Notes: generated from the sequence alone by a model not told the origin. 32,735 bases of DNA from Fibrobacter intestinalis (GCF_900167415.1 NZ_FUWU01000038.1:1-32735); one strand, 5' to 3'. Positions 6,285 through 15,612 are shown, counted from the stretch's first letter. Numbers and translations are program-made.

Positions 6285-7019
6285 ATGAATGCTACGCAAA
6301 AACCCATTTGGAAGTGCTTGTTGGCAACGCTTCTTTTGGTTTCAATCGCTTCTGCCGGTTTTGAAGATTATCGAGACCGGGATCAGTCACGCTTTATCAT
6401 GAAACCCGCAAAACCGTTCCGCCCCGATAAGGATGTCGTATCGGTAGTGATGCGCGAAGCCATTCCGCGTGGCGGTGGATATACCTACCAGTATCCGCGA
6501 GAAAACCCCGAACCGGTCATGACGGATAAATATGCGAAAGAAGGCGCGCTTTCCATGGAAATCGAGCTTATCGCGAGCGATTATTCCGGCGTGGCCATTT
6601 GTATTGCCGGTTCCGTGGATCTCACTCCGTATTTGGAAGAGGGCGTTTTGGAATTTTGGATTAAGGGCGAAAAGGGCGGCGAAAACGCTTTGTTCGTGCT
6701 GGTGGACGATGGCGTGAAAAGCGGTGGCGAATCGCTTCAGGTCAAGCTCCGTTCCAAAAGCCTTGGCGAAATTACGACGGAATGGACGCATTTCAGCATT
6801 CCGTTGAAACTTTTCGGAATGACGGGTCTGTATTGGGATGCGAAAAACACCCGTGACGTTATGCTTCCCTTTGCGTGGGACAAGTTCAAGGGATTCCGCT
6901 TGGAAGTCCGTAAGGATGAAAACGAATCCTTCAAGGTGTGGATTGATGATATTGTAATCAAGAAACACGGCAAGCCTTATGAAGGCCCGGCCAACTATCC
7001 TTTCCGCAATGCGATTTAA
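6285..7019 (+). CDS. Secreted carbohydrate-binding-like beta-sandwich protein
   Basis: 244 residues, first gene of the six-gene operon. The signal peptide (about 1-24) probably ends at ASA before GFEDY. The mature protein resembles CBM11/CIA30-type galactose-binding-like domains in pattern: an alternating strand core, LEFWIKGEKGG, a WTHFSIPLKLFG strand (the W..v.IPL.F pattern typical of these folds), a following WDK..GFRLEV segment and a terminal FKVWIDDIVI strand. No catalytic motif is seen. The frame is open upstream to 6222, but the ATG at 6285 directly begins the signal peptide and has GGAG 14 bases upstream. The next gene starts 9 bp after its stop. Likely role: glycan binding in the periplasm or at the outer membrane. 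That is an inference from fold-like pattern only; a structural role for the neighbouring barrels is also possible. Confidence 0.75.
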   Translation: MNATQKPIWKCLLATLLLVSIASAGFEDYRDRDQSRFIMKPAKPFRPDKDVVSVVMREAIPRGGGYTYQYPRENPEPVMTDKYAKEGALSMEIELIASDYSGVAICIAGSVDLTPYLEEGVLEFWIKGEKGGENALFVLVDDGVKSGGESLQVKLRSKSLGEITTEWTHFSIPLKLFGMTGLYWDAKNTRDVMLPFAWDKFKGFRLEVRKDENESFKVWIDDIVIKKHGKPYEGPANYPFRNAI

Positions 7020-7028
7020 GAGGGCTTT

Positions 7029-9254
7029 ATGCGTAAACTAGTTTCTTCTTTTCTTATCGCTTCTTGCGCAGCTTCGGTTTGGGCTACACCAACCCAGTTG
7101 CAGTTGGACTCGATTCACGCCTCTTTGGATACGCTTTCTAGCAATATGGAATCCACTCTGCTGGGCAAGGACGATCTTCCGGTCGCTGTTTCCGGTTTTA
7201 TGGCGTTCCGCGTCAAGAATTTCCATTATTCCAATACGTCTCCGGCGTTTGCTAGCGACAAGGCCCGTATGGCGGTGGACGCTATTTTTAAGGCGAATAT
7301 CGTCGCCATGCCGAATTCGTACATGACTTTATGGACGAATTTTGCGTTCCCGTTCGACCTTTCCGGCACGTTCGGTAACAAGTATGCGACGCAGCCGACG
7401 GGCGTTCCGACTTATGACGAACGCGTTCTGTACGATCATTCCACGGACTATTATTCTTCGACTATCGATGAAGAGTTCAATGTCGGAGCCGATATTCGGG
7501 CGGGTGTCTTCGGGGCTTATATTACCGCCGGCGGTGTGATTTGGATGAACTCCTCTCCGCTGACCATTTGGGAACGTGAAACCGCTCCCCGTTTTGCCTG
7601 GCAATACGAACTTTTCGAGGACGAAAAGACGGTCAGCACTTACTACAAGGAAAAGGTTTTCAAACCGGTGAAAGAAGGCGGTCGTGCGTTCTGGACGAAC
7701 CGTTCTTTTGGTGGCGTTTTTGCGAATGTCTATCAGCTGCCGTATAATATGAAAGCGCAATTGCTGGTCTCTCAGCCGATGGATGCGGATATGGGAACTC
7801 GCGATGGCCTTCGTCTTTATGCCGGTCAGCCGGGCGAACTGGAAACCTACGGTTTGCACGATATGCGCGGCTCCATTTACCACGCCCGTATTGCCAAGGA
7901 AAAAATTCTGGACAATTTGACGGTTGGTGCGAACTATATCGGGGTTGTTTTTGACAAGGGCATCATTTACGAAGACGAATTCCGGGGCCAGTGGATTACT
8001 GCGGGTTATGATCCGATGCTTTTGAATACCCACGTGGCTTCTATCGATGTGAAGGGAAACATCACTCCGAAGCTCTACTTGATGGCGGATATCGCTTTGA
8101 GCATGACGGATTCCATCAATTTCTATGAGTCGGAAGAGGCTGCCTATGGATATGCCGAAGACGCTTACAATTCCGCGATGGCGACTCCGCAAGTGGGCGT
8201 GTATATCAAGGCGCAAAGCAAATACATTGACGGTTGGCCCATTACGGTGGAAGGCATTTATTTGCCGAAAGATTTCTATTCCCCGTATTCTTTGAGCAAT
8301 CCTTCCCGCTTTACCAGCTGGCGTAAGGATGAAGCCTACCTGAACGGAGGTTCTCTCCGCTATACGCCGAATATGATGGGCTTGAACTTCAAGCTGGAAC
8401 CGACTTTCAACCGCGGCTATTTTGATTTGCAATACGGTCAGCACCGCCAGGTGGAAGAAGGCAACGATGTGATTGTTTTCAACTATCGCTTGAACGGTCG
8501 CAACATGTGGGAAAGCACCAATTCTTGGACCAAGCACAAACCGATTTTCTGGGCGGACTCGGGAAATGCGGATCCGAAAGCGAGTGGTTATGTTGCCCGT
8601 ACAGGCATTTTGGAGCCTGGCATCGGCATTAAGCTTCGCCGTCAGCGCGGTGGACTTTATGGTGGAACTTGGGAAATGTGGGAATCCTTCACCGCGTATG
8701 AAAACGTGCAGCAAATTGCCAAGGGAGAGGTTCCGAGCCATGCCAAATGGTATTCTTTCCTTTCCTTTATGGGTGGCTATGACATTGGGCATTGGTTCGG
8801 CACGGATCGCAATATCATGATGACGGGTTATGCGGCACTTTCCGGAGTCTCTACAACGATCGCTCCGATTGCCTACAGCGAAGACCAGACTGATATGCTC
8901 CTTTGGAGCTTCTTCGGGCAGTTTGAACCCGCTATTGCTGTAACGCCGAAATTCCACATGGTCGGTCTTCTCGGTATTGAAATGTTCCGTTCCAAGAACG
9001 CCTTTACCAGCTATAGCGTATCGAATGGCCTTGCCAAGACTTCTTCCCTGTATGGAGAAGTTAATTCTTCTTATTATTCCTATGCTCCAATAAATTATTT
9101 GGAAACTGCCATCGGAATTGGTTTCGATTGGGACTTTGCAGATAGAGCCGGTCTGCACGTCCGTTATAAGTGGATGACCCATTCGGATGAAGTCCTCTCT
9201 GTGAACGATTGGCATATGCATTATATTTCGGCGGAAACCAAGGTCTGGTTCTAA
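7029..9254 (+). CDS. Large outer-membrane beta-barrel protein, barrel 1 of 3
   Basis: 741 residues, family not recognised by name. The signal peptide (about 1-19, ending VWA before TPTQ) is followed by a short heptad-like helix (TQLQLDSIHASLDTLSSNME) and then a long body of alternating aromatic/hydrophobic strands with polar loops. The protein ends YISAETKVWF, a C-terminal Phe strand typical of BAM-inserted barrels. No TonB box or plug domain is visible. SSPLTIWERE (about 175-184) weakly parallels a motif shared by barrels 2 and 3. The ATG at 7029 follows AAGAGGG. It is co-transcribed with the genes on both sides (gaps of 9 and 17 bp). Likely a porin-like channel or surface scaffold for a glycan system; transport substrate unknown. 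Confidence 0.78.
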   Translation: MRKLVSSFLIASCAASVWATPTQLQLDSIHASLDTLSSNMESTLLGKDDLPVAVSGFMAFRVKNFHYSNTSPAFASDKARMAVDAIFKANIVAMPNSYMTLWTNFAFPFDLSGTFGNKYATQPTGVPTYDERVLYDHSTDYYSSTIDEEFNVGADIRAGVFGAYITAGGVIWMNSSPLTIWERETAPRFAWQYELFEDEKTVSTYYKEKVFKPVKEGGRAFWTNRSFGGVFANVYQLPYNMKAQLLVSQPMDADMGTRDGLRLYAGQPGELETYGLHDMRGSIYHARIAKEKILDNLTVGANYIGVVFDKGIIYEDEFRGQWITAGYDPMLLNTHVASIDVKGNITPKLYLMADIALSMTDSINFYESEEAAYGYAEDAYNSAMATPQVGVYIKAQSKYIDGWPITVEGIYLPKDFYSPYSLSNPSRFTSWRKDEAYLNGGSLRYTPNMMGLNFKLEPTFNRGYFDLQYGQHRQVEEGNDVIVFNYRLNGRNMWESTNSWTKHKPIFWADSGNADPKASGYVARTGILEPGIGIKLRRQRGGLYGGTWEMWESFTAYENVQQIAKGEVPSHAKWYSFLSFMGGYDIGHWFGTDRNIMMTGYAALSGVSTTIAPIAYSEDQTDMLLWSFFGQFEPAIAVTPKFHMVGLLGIEMFRSKNAFTSYSVSNGLAKTSSLYGEVNSSYYSYAPINYLETAIGIGFDWDFADRAGLHVRYKWMTHSDEVLSVNDWHMHYISAETKVWF

Positions 9255-9271
9255 AGGAGAGAGCGTAAACA

Positions 9272-11482
9272 ATGAAAAAGAATATGAAAAAGTTTTTGAT
9301 CGCTTTCCTTGCTGCTGCCGTAACAGTCCCCGCTGCAACAGAATGGCAAACTCAAGAAAGGCTGGACGCTAAAGTAGATTCCATTCAGGCGAAACGTGGA
9401 GTCGTTATCGGCGGGAAAATTCGCGCGGCAGCTCAAGCTTCGTATTTTGACACCGATCAGGATCCGACCGGAAAGAATAAAATGCCGGAAACGGAGCGAA
9501 ATGAAATGGCGAATGCCGACATCGATTTCCATTTTCGTCCGTATGAATTTGTTCGGGCTAATGTGATGTTCCGAATGGGCGCGGGAATGCAGGAGTATTT
9601 CTCGTCCGCCTCCAAAACCCTTTCCGTCGGCTGGATAAACGTCGAAGGGAATATTGGAAATAATTTCTATTGGGTCGTCGGTGATTTCAGGCAGCAATAC
9701 AGCCCGCTGACTCTCTATTCTCCGGATGTGGAAATTCTTTACGAGCCGACCATTTTCGCTCGTAAACGTCACATGGCGGAGTCGCAGGAACTTCTTGAAG
9801 GCAATCAGCGCAATTTGCAGGGTGCCAACGTGCAATTCCGCGAGTATTTTGGAAAATCTCTTGGGGAATTCCGTGCCGAAGCGATGGTTGCCCGTATCAA
9901 TAGAACTTCGGTCTTGGATCTTTCTGGTGCCGAAGGCAATATCTTGCCGAACGATTCCGTTGCCGGAGCGAGTCAGGCTGCCAATATGGATAAATGGGTG
10001 GTCGCCGGGAATTTGGAATTGTTGCCGATGGACAAAAATCTGTATATTGGCGTGACTCCGATGTACATCTTCGATAATGAAGATTCCTATTCCTACACCT
10101 ATCGTCATCAAAATCTGTTTGTTGGCGATCCTTATGAATTGCAGCCGATTAACCCCTTTGATATAGATCCGCAGAAAACATTGATTGTCAGTGGTCGTGT
10201 CGGCGGCGATATCGCCGGTTTCTTGGGCAACAAAAACCTGATTCTCGACCTGGTTGCCGAATACGCCTATTCTTCGGACGATGTTTACAATCATTCGCAG
10301 ATTCCTGTTGTCGATGAACTGGGAAATCCGGTGATGAATTCGGAAACAGGTGAATTGGTGATGCAGGACGTTGCATCAAAGAAAACTTTGGACGGTTCCG
10401 CCCTTTTGGTAAACTTGAATGTGGGCTATAAGATGGATGCCGACTGGAGCCTTGTTCTTGGCGTGGACGTTGTCCGCAATGACAGCAACTGGTTCAACAA
10501 TTTGGCGCAGTCTCCGAAATTCTTTGCCCGCCGCATTCTGAATTCGGATGTGGATGGCAATTCGATTAAATATGGCGTCAATTCGCCTCTTTATTCCACC
10601 TTTGACGCTCTTTATAATTATTCCCCTAAGTTCTCTCCTGTGGCAAGCTCTTTGCGGACGGATGACTCTGGTTTGAAAGATGGACAAATGGACAGTTACA
10701 ATATCGCTCCGTTCAATAAGAGTTCTTGGAAATCCAATGTCTATACGCGGGCGCAGTTGGCTTTGCTCGAAGACATGAGCGATCCGGCTTTGCAGCTTTC
10801 GTTGCCAAACGGTCTTGCCACTTCTAACCGGATGGGTGGTCGCGGCAATCTGGTATTTGACTTGAAGGATTTTGCGGAAGCGCAGGTTCTCGGCAGCTAC
10901 TTTACACAGGTGTCTCCGCTGATTGGCTATAAGGAAGCGACCTATTTGGAATTTGGCGGCGGGGCCAAGGTCGATGTGTTCAAGATTCTCGGATTCCAAA
11001 AGCCGCTTGAACTTTCGGGTTCCTATAAACATTCCGAACGCAAAATCGATACGGACAACTGGGCGTCTTTGGGTTTGGTGGATGGAACCGCGGAACTCAA
11101 GAGCGATTTCATTAACGCCGGATTGTATGTACAATATCTGCCGCGACTCGGATTTACCGCTGGATTCCAGTATGTCAAAACGGAATACAATACTTACGAA
11201 GGCTTGCATAGTGGATTGGTTGCGCCTTTGATGAGCGGCAAGCAAATGCAATGGATGGTCGGGCTCGACTATTCTCTAGCCAAGAATGCTTGGCTCTCCA
11301 TCAATTACGGAATGATTTCGGTTTCGAACGAATACAACACGGCTGCCGTGGTAGCTTCCGGCTCTGCTGACGAAGCTTTCAACTTGCCTTCTTACTACGA
11401 TGTTTCGACGGATGCAAAGGGAAAGTTCAAACATGAATTTAGCCAATCGATCATCGAAGCTTCCATTAATGTGGAATTTTAG
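9272..11482 (+). CDS. Large outer-membrane beta-barrel protein, barrel 2 of 3
   Basis: 736 residues. Signal peptide of about 22 residues (MKKNMKKFLIAFLAAAVTVP), then a short helix with RLDAKVDSIQAK and a strand-rich body ending EASINVEF with the C-terminal Phe. Clearly paralogous to barrel 3: YSPLTLYSPDVEILYEP aligns with YTPYTLWTPQPNFLQEP, LPNGLATSNRMGG with LPYGIATPDRKG, and LSGSYKHSER with IQGSYAHSEE, all in the same order. No TonB box, plug or enzyme motif seen. AAAGGAGAG precedes the ATG at 9272; an in-frame ATG four codons later is also possible. The operon position suggests that the three barrels form a set, either as separate channels or as a hetero-oligomer. Function is inferred only. 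Confidence 0.78.
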   Translation: MKKNMKKFLIAFLAAAVTVPAATEWQTQERLDAKVDSIQAKRGVVIGGKIRAAAQASYFDTDQDPTGKNKMPETERNEMANADIDFHFRPYEFVRANVMFRMGAGMQEYFSSASKTLSVGWINVEGNIGNNFYWVVGDFRQQYSPLTLYSPDVEILYEPTIFARKRHMAESQELLEGNQRNLQGANVQFREYFGKSLGEFRAEAMVARINRTSVLDLSGAEGNILPNDSVAGASQAANMDKWVVAGNLELLPMDKNLYIGVTPMYIFDNEDSYSYTYRHQNLFVGDPYELQPINPFDIDPQKTLIVSGRVGGDIAGFLGNKNLILDLVAEYAYSSDDVYNHSQIPVVDELGNPVMNSETGELVMQDVASKKTLDGSALLVNLNVGYKMDADWSLVLGVDVVRNDSNWFNNLAQSPKFFARRILNSDVDGNSIKYGVNSPLYSTFDALYNYSPKFSPVASSLRTDDSGLKDGQMDSYNIAPFNKSSWKSNVYTRAQLALLEDMSDPALQLSLPNGLATSNRMGGRGNLVFDLKDFAEAQVLGSYFTQVSPLIGYKEATYLEFGGGAKVDVFKILGFQKPLELSGSYKHSERKIDTDNWASLGLVDGTAELKSDFINAGLYVQYLPRLGFTAGFQYVKTEYNTYEGLHSGLVAPLMSGKQMQWMVGLDYSLAKNAWLSINYGMISVSNEYNTAAVVASGSADEAFNLPSYYDVSTDAKGKFKHEFSQSIIEASINVEF

Positions 11483-11498
11483 TGGGAGGGACTAACGA

Positions 11499-13646
11499 AT
11501 GAAAAACTTGAATATGAAAAACTTGCTCAGCTTCTCTTCGGTGTTGTTCCTTTCTGCAACGGCGGTTTTTGCACAGCCCGAACAGAATGAGACTGCACAA
11601 CAGTCGGTGGCGAATCAGCAAAAGTCCCTGCTCGAAAAATTGGACTCGCTGAATGACGCCGTTCTCGGATTGCGGGTAAATGGATCGGTCAAAGCGGGAG
11701 TCTTGACCTCCATGGCGAAATCCGACCAGTTTAGCGACAATTCCCCGACGCAGGAAACGCAGGCTTACACCACAGCGAATCTGGTCTTTACCGCAAGACC
11801 GAGTTCCGAAACCGAGGCCAGGGTGGAACTTCGCTTGCATAAGGATTGGCAGAGCGCTTACGAAGAAAACAACAATCCGGTTATTGGGCATTGGTTCTCG
11901 TACGATGGCTTGATTCTGAATAAGCACGTTTCGTTCAATTTAGGCTATATGCGAGTCGGTTATACGCCTTACACGTTGTGGACTCCGCAACCGAACTTTT
12001 TGCAGGAACCGGAAATTTTTGCAGAGGAACGTGCCGAAGCAATGGCTGATCGTAACTTGGACACGACGAATAATCGTCTGCTTCATGGTTTGAATGTTGT
12101 TTATAACAGCGGCAATCTCGGCGTTATAGATAATATTCAAGCGCAGGTGACCGGAGCGCGTTTGCGCAACATCGCCAAGAAAAACGACGAGTCTTTCTTT
12201 GATTTCGATTGGGCTGATCGTTATCTGTTAGGTGCACGGGCTGGTGTAGATGCTTACGGTGCCCATATCGGTGCGAACTATGTTTGGGTTTTTGACCGCG
12301 AACTCAGTTTTTTGGCTCACGACTTGGACTTGGAGGATTCGCTTGCCTTGGATGAAAATCAGGTATTTTCCGGCGAAATCGGCTTTGATTCCCAGAAATT
12401 GCTTCCGGATCTTCCCGTTGTATTTGGCGTCACTGCGGAATTTGCCATGTCCTGGTGGAATGCGGATCTGTACTATTCGGGAAAGAAAACTTCAGAAGAG
12501 TATTCGTTGAAAAAGGGAACTGTTCCGAATGAGGATGGAGGACTGGATTCCATTGCTTATGTGACGGTAATAACTTCGACAAACAATGAAACCTTTAAGG
12601 AGGATTTTGCTGACGATAACGGGACAAGCTTCTACATTGCGCCGTATGTGAAGACGTCTTTCGCCGATTTTAATTTGGAATTGCGTGGACGTTATTTGCA
12701 GAATGATGAAAAGTTCTGGTCAGAATTGGCTTCTGCCCCGGCTTATCGTGGGAATGCGGTGATTTTGAATGCGAACGGTCTCTATTCGGATTCCGTCTAT
12801 GCGGCTTTGGTGTCCGCATTCGGTATGTCGAGTCTGGAAAATCTCTACTTCCGAGTGTATAATTCGAATCCTTATAATGCTTCGAATATTCAGTCTGCGT
12901 CAACGGCGAATGTCCTTTCGTCCGGCGCATCGGAATCCAGTTTGATGTATTCCCGCCTATATAATAACTACAAGAACGTACATGTTTACCGCAATGGCTA
13001 CAATGCCAATACCGTTAAACGCTTGGACTTGAACGATGCCCTGTTTCTGATGGACGGATCGCTGGATATGGCTCTTCCGTATGGTATTGCTACGCCGGAT
13101 CGCAAGGGATTTGATGTCGCTTTTGATGGTGACTGGAATGCGGCGATTCATTTGAATGTGCGTTTTTCGCAGTATAATCAGGATGCCATTGACAACAAAT
13201 ACACGCAGTTTGGTGTGGGTGCCGGCGTTCGTTTGGACAAGGTGCTGCAAGAATTTGGCGTAGATGTTGATCGCATTTTGATTCAAGGCTCCTATGCCCA
13301 CTCCGAAGAAGATCATTACTTTGAACGCAAATCCGACCGTATTATGGCTGGCGTTTCTGCGGAAATTTGGGGACCGATCGGCTTCCAGGCTGGTTTTGAA
13401 CAGTTCAAAATGGAATACGGAATTGCTCTGCCTGTGGCGACAGCCGCTTCCATCAATAAAGTCGAAGAAATGCTTTTCCGTGTTGGTCCGCGAATCAAGA
13501 TAGCTCCGGCTTCCTATTTGTCTGTTCAGTATGGACTCTTGACCGACAAGGTTTCGTTCATCCGCTCTGATGAAACAGGAGTGGTAAATGATGAACTTTC
13601 TATTGACAAAAACGTGATTATGGCAGATGTAACGGTAGCGTTCTAA
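11499..13646 (+). CDS. Large outer-membrane beta-barrel protein, barrel 3 of 3
   Basis: 715 residues. Signal peptide of about 25 residues ending VFA before QPEQ, then a Gln/Glu-rich helix with LLEKLDSLNDAVLG and a strand-rich body ending MADVTVAF. Shares ordered motifs with barrel 2 (TPYTLW, EPEIFAEE, LPYGIATPDR, GSYAHSEE, and YLSVQYGL against WLSINYGM), so the two arose by duplication and then diverged strongly. The N-terminal region RVNGSVKAGV resembles the first strands of barrel 2 (VIGGKIRAAA). GGGAGGG lies before the ATG at 11499, 16 bp after the stop of barrel 2. An extracellular loop near 500-510 is Asn/Tyr-rich (YNNYKNVHVYRNGYN). No recognised family name. Confidence 0.78.
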   Translation: MKNLNMKNLLSFSSVLFLSATAVFAQPEQNETAQQSVANQQKSLLEKLDSLNDAVLGLRVNGSVKAGVLTSMAKSDQFSDNSPTQETQAYTTANLVFTARPSSETEARVELRLHKDWQSAYEENNNPVIGHWFSYDGLILNKHVSFNLGYMRVGYTPYTLWTPQPNFLQEPEIFAEERAEAMADRNLDTTNNRLLHGLNVVYNSGNLGVIDNIQAQVTGARLRNIAKKNDESFFDFDWADRYLLGARAGVDAYGAHIGANYVWVFDRELSFLAHDLDLEDSLALDENQVFSGEIGFDSQKLLPDLPVVFGVTAEFAMSWWNADLYYSGKKTSEEYSLKKGTVPNEDGGLDSIAYVTVITSTNNETFKEDFADDNGTSFYIAPYVKTSFADFNLELRGRYLQNDEKFWSELASAPAYRGNAVILNANGLYSDSVYAALVSAFGMSSLENLYFRVYNSNPYNASNIQSASTANVLSSGASESSLMYSRLYNNYKNVHVYRNGYNANTVKRLDLNDALFLMDGSLDMALPYGIATPDRKGFDVAFDGDWNAAIHLNVRFSQYNQDAIDNKYTQFGVGAGVRLDKVLQEFGVDVDRILIQGSYAHSEEDHYFERKSDRIMAGVSAEIWGPIGFQAGFEQFKMEYGIALPVATAASINKVEEMLFRVGPRIKIAPASYLSVQYGLLTDKVSFIRSDETGVVNDELSIDKNVIMADVTVAF

Positions 13647-13657
13647 GAGGTGCGACT

Positions 13658-14533
13658 ATGATGAATAAAACTCTTAATCTTTTTATGGCATTGAGTGCTG
13701 TGGCTATCACGGCTTGCTCCTCGATGGATGTTTCTTCATCGGAAGCTTTGGAAGGAAACTACCCGAAAGATTTTACTGTAGAAGCTTATCTCTCGGTTCA
13801 TCCTGAATTGGCCGGTTTGCAAATTCAGGATCTTATCAAAGCTCACAATGATTCGCTGATGCTGGAAAGCGAAGCGATTGCTGCGGATACTGCCGCATTT
13901 TTTGCGGACACGGCTTCTTTGCACCAGATTTATGTGAATCCATATTTTGCCGGTTATAGCGAAGAGCTTTGGGTGGAAGACTGGACTCCAAACGTTATCA
14001 GCGAAACGGTCTGTGGCCTGGATACCACTTATGTGACTGTTAAGCCCGACACATTGAAAGCGTTAAAAGTCTGGCTTGGCGAAATCACCTATGATGCCGC
14101 TGGAAAAATTATCAGGGTTGAAGGTTTTTCGGATTCTCTCAAAACGGAGCCGGTTGCTTTTGACATTGACGGCGTACTTAATACAATTGTAAATCGCTCG
14201 CCAAGTAACACGGGAACAGTCGTGGATTCAACGGATTGCAAAGTTGTAGAGACCAGAACCGAGGGAGAAATTCCAAAGGACAAGAGGAGACGCCTGGTGA
14301 ACTTCAACTTCAACGACAATCTGCTGGATTTGGTCGAACTGGAATCGCTTTTGCAGAACGATTTGAATATGGACGTGATTGCTCTTCAATTTATCATGTA
14401 TGGTCAGTCTCATGGCTGGGCGTATCGAATCTGTACAGATGAAGAAAAGAATAATCCCGTGCAGACGGAAACATATCCGGCTGTTAAACTTTATTGCGAT
14501 GATGACGGTATCATCCGCGAAATTGCGGAGTGA
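13658..14533 (+). CDS. Operon lipoprotein of unknown function
   Basis: 291 residues, not recognised. The signal peptide ends in ITAC with the lipidated Cys20, followed by Ser/Asp residues. The mature part has an Ala/Asp-rich helix (about 65-90, AIAADTAAFFADTASL), a central mixed alpha/beta region and four later Cys residues that could pair. No enzyme motif is visible. It starts 11 bp after barrel 3 and ends 8 bp before the GH18-like gene, so it belongs to the operon. It may be an accessory lipoprotein docking on the barrels, as lipoproteins often do with outer-membrane transporters (inference from context). Confidence 0.75.
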   Translation: MMNKTLNLFMALSAVAITACSSMDVSSSEALEGNYPKDFTVEAYLSVHPELAGLQIQDLIKAHNDSLMLESEAIAADTAAFFADTASLHQIYVNPYFAGYSEELWVEDWTPNVISETVCGLDTTYVTVKPDTLKALKVWLGEITYDAAGKIIRVEGFSDSLKTEPVAFDIDGVLNTIVNRSPSNTGTVVDSTDCKVVETRTEGEIPKDKRRRLVNFNFNDNLLDLVELESLLQNDLNMDVIALQFIMYGQSHGWAYRICTDEEKNNPVQTETYPAVKLYCDDDGIIREIAE

Positions 14534-14541
14534 GGATTCTT

Positions 14542-15594
14542 ATGAACTTGAAATTGATCGCTCTTTCTTTTGCCTTGGGCATGACGACGATTGCCAATGC
14601 CGCTGCTGACAAGGTAGTGGGATATTTCCCGTATTGGAGCCAGTATTCCCAGTTTGCTCCGAAAGATATTCGCTATAACATGGTGACGCATATTCATTAT
14701 GTGTCGCTTTCTCCCGCATCTGACGGTTCTCTCGCCTTTGCGGATGAAAACGATGTGGAAAATTTTAAGGAATTGGCGAAGCTTTCTAGCGAAAACAACG
14801 TGAAGTTGATCGTCTCGGTTGGCGGAATGGAGCAAGAGGCTACTTTGGCGGAAATCGCTGCCTCTGACGAATTGCGTTCAACTTTTGTAAGCAATCTCTC
14901 TTCTTGGCTCGCCGAAAATAATGCGGCGGGGCTGGAATTGGATTGGCAGAATCTAACCACAGAAAATGCGGAAAATTTTGCTAAGATGGTTGCCGCATTA
15001 AAAGAAGGTCTTGGCGACAAGATTGTGTCGGTGACGGCTTACCTTCCCGCTGTTGAAGCCTATTCTGCAGAAGCTTTAAATCAAGCTGATTATGTAACGG
15101 TTTTTGTTCCGGATCAGATGACCGAAGAGGTTTCTGAGCTTAAACCGAATCAGAGCACTGCCGTTTTTGAAGAAGCGATGAATGCTTTGACTTCCAAGGG
15201 CGTAGATAAAGACAAGCTTGTTCCTGTTGTGCTTTTTTACGGCAAGAGCTTTGCTGGAGCCAAGGGCTTGGGCGATGCGCAGTCGGGAATTGGCAGCGGA
15301 AACGAAGGCTTGATTTCTTATAAGGAATTAATGACTAAGTTCGATTCGCCGGATTACAAGGTTTCTTTTGATGAAGCGACCAAGTCGGAAGTGGCTGTGA
15401 GCGATATGGAGTCCATTGTATTCATGGGAATCCCTTCGGTGAAAGCTCTTTCGGAAGTTGTCAAGAACAGTGGTTATGCGGGAGTCGCTGCTTATGATCT
15501 TTCGCAGGACCATCATGAACCGCTGGTTTCGTTGTTGGTGACGATCGGGCTGGAACTTCGTCCGGATGTGAATTACAAGTCGAAAAAGAAATAA
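14542..15594 (+). CDS. GH18-fold protein with lost catalytic residues (probable lectin)
   Basis: 350 residues. Signal peptide of about 20-21 residues, then a TIM-barrel of glycoside hydrolase family 18 type: KVVGYFPYWSQY at the start, THIHYVSLS (49-57), and SVGG (92-95), the usual SxGG strand. The catalytic strand, normally DGxDxDxE, reads AGLELDWQ (129-136), so the proton-donor Glu is Gln136, the first Asp is Ala129 and the second is Glu132. The conserved MxYD tyrosine site reads VPD (189-191), and the late Trp strand reads VAAYDLS. Hydrolysis is therefore very unlikely; glycan or protein binding, as in chitinase-like lectins, is the better guess. The ATG at 14542 has GAGGA five bases upstream. 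Last gene of the operon; a terminator follows. The family also includes active chitinases and ENGases, but this copy lacks their chemistry. Confidence 0.82.
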   Translation: MNLKLIALSFALGMTTIANAAADKVVGYFPYWSQYSQFAPKDIRYNMVTHIHYVSLSPASDGSLAFADENDVENFKELAKLSSENNVKLIVSVGGMEQEATLAEIAASDELRSTFVSNLSSWLAENNAAGLELDWQNLTTENAENFAKMVAALKEGLGDKIVSVTAYLPAVEAYSAEALNQADYVTVFVPDQMTEEVSELKPNQSTAVFEEAMNALTSKGVDKDKLVPVVLFYGKSFAGAKGLGDAQSGIGSGNEGLISYKELMTKFDSPDYKVSFDEATKSEVAVSDMESIVFMGIPSVKALSEVVKNSGYAGVAAYDLSQDHHEPLVSLLVTIGLELRPDVNYKSKKK

Positions 15595-15612
15595 TTTTGA
15601 ACAGAATTTTCC

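Noticed and set aside
7329-9338. 669-residue open frame on the minus strand opposite barrel 1
   Set aside because: The plus-strand frame has a signal peptide, ribosome-binding site and barrel C-terminus. The antisense frame has no recognisable domain and arises from codon bias.
9251-10294. 347-residue minus-strand frame opposite barrel 2
   Set aside because: Shadow of the barrel gene; composition is rich in Arg, Ile and His, with no domain.
7029-13646. TonB-dependent (SusC-like) transporters
   Set aside because: The three barrels lack a TonB box and plug domain and are shorter than SusC proteins (about 1000 residues); no SusD partner is present.
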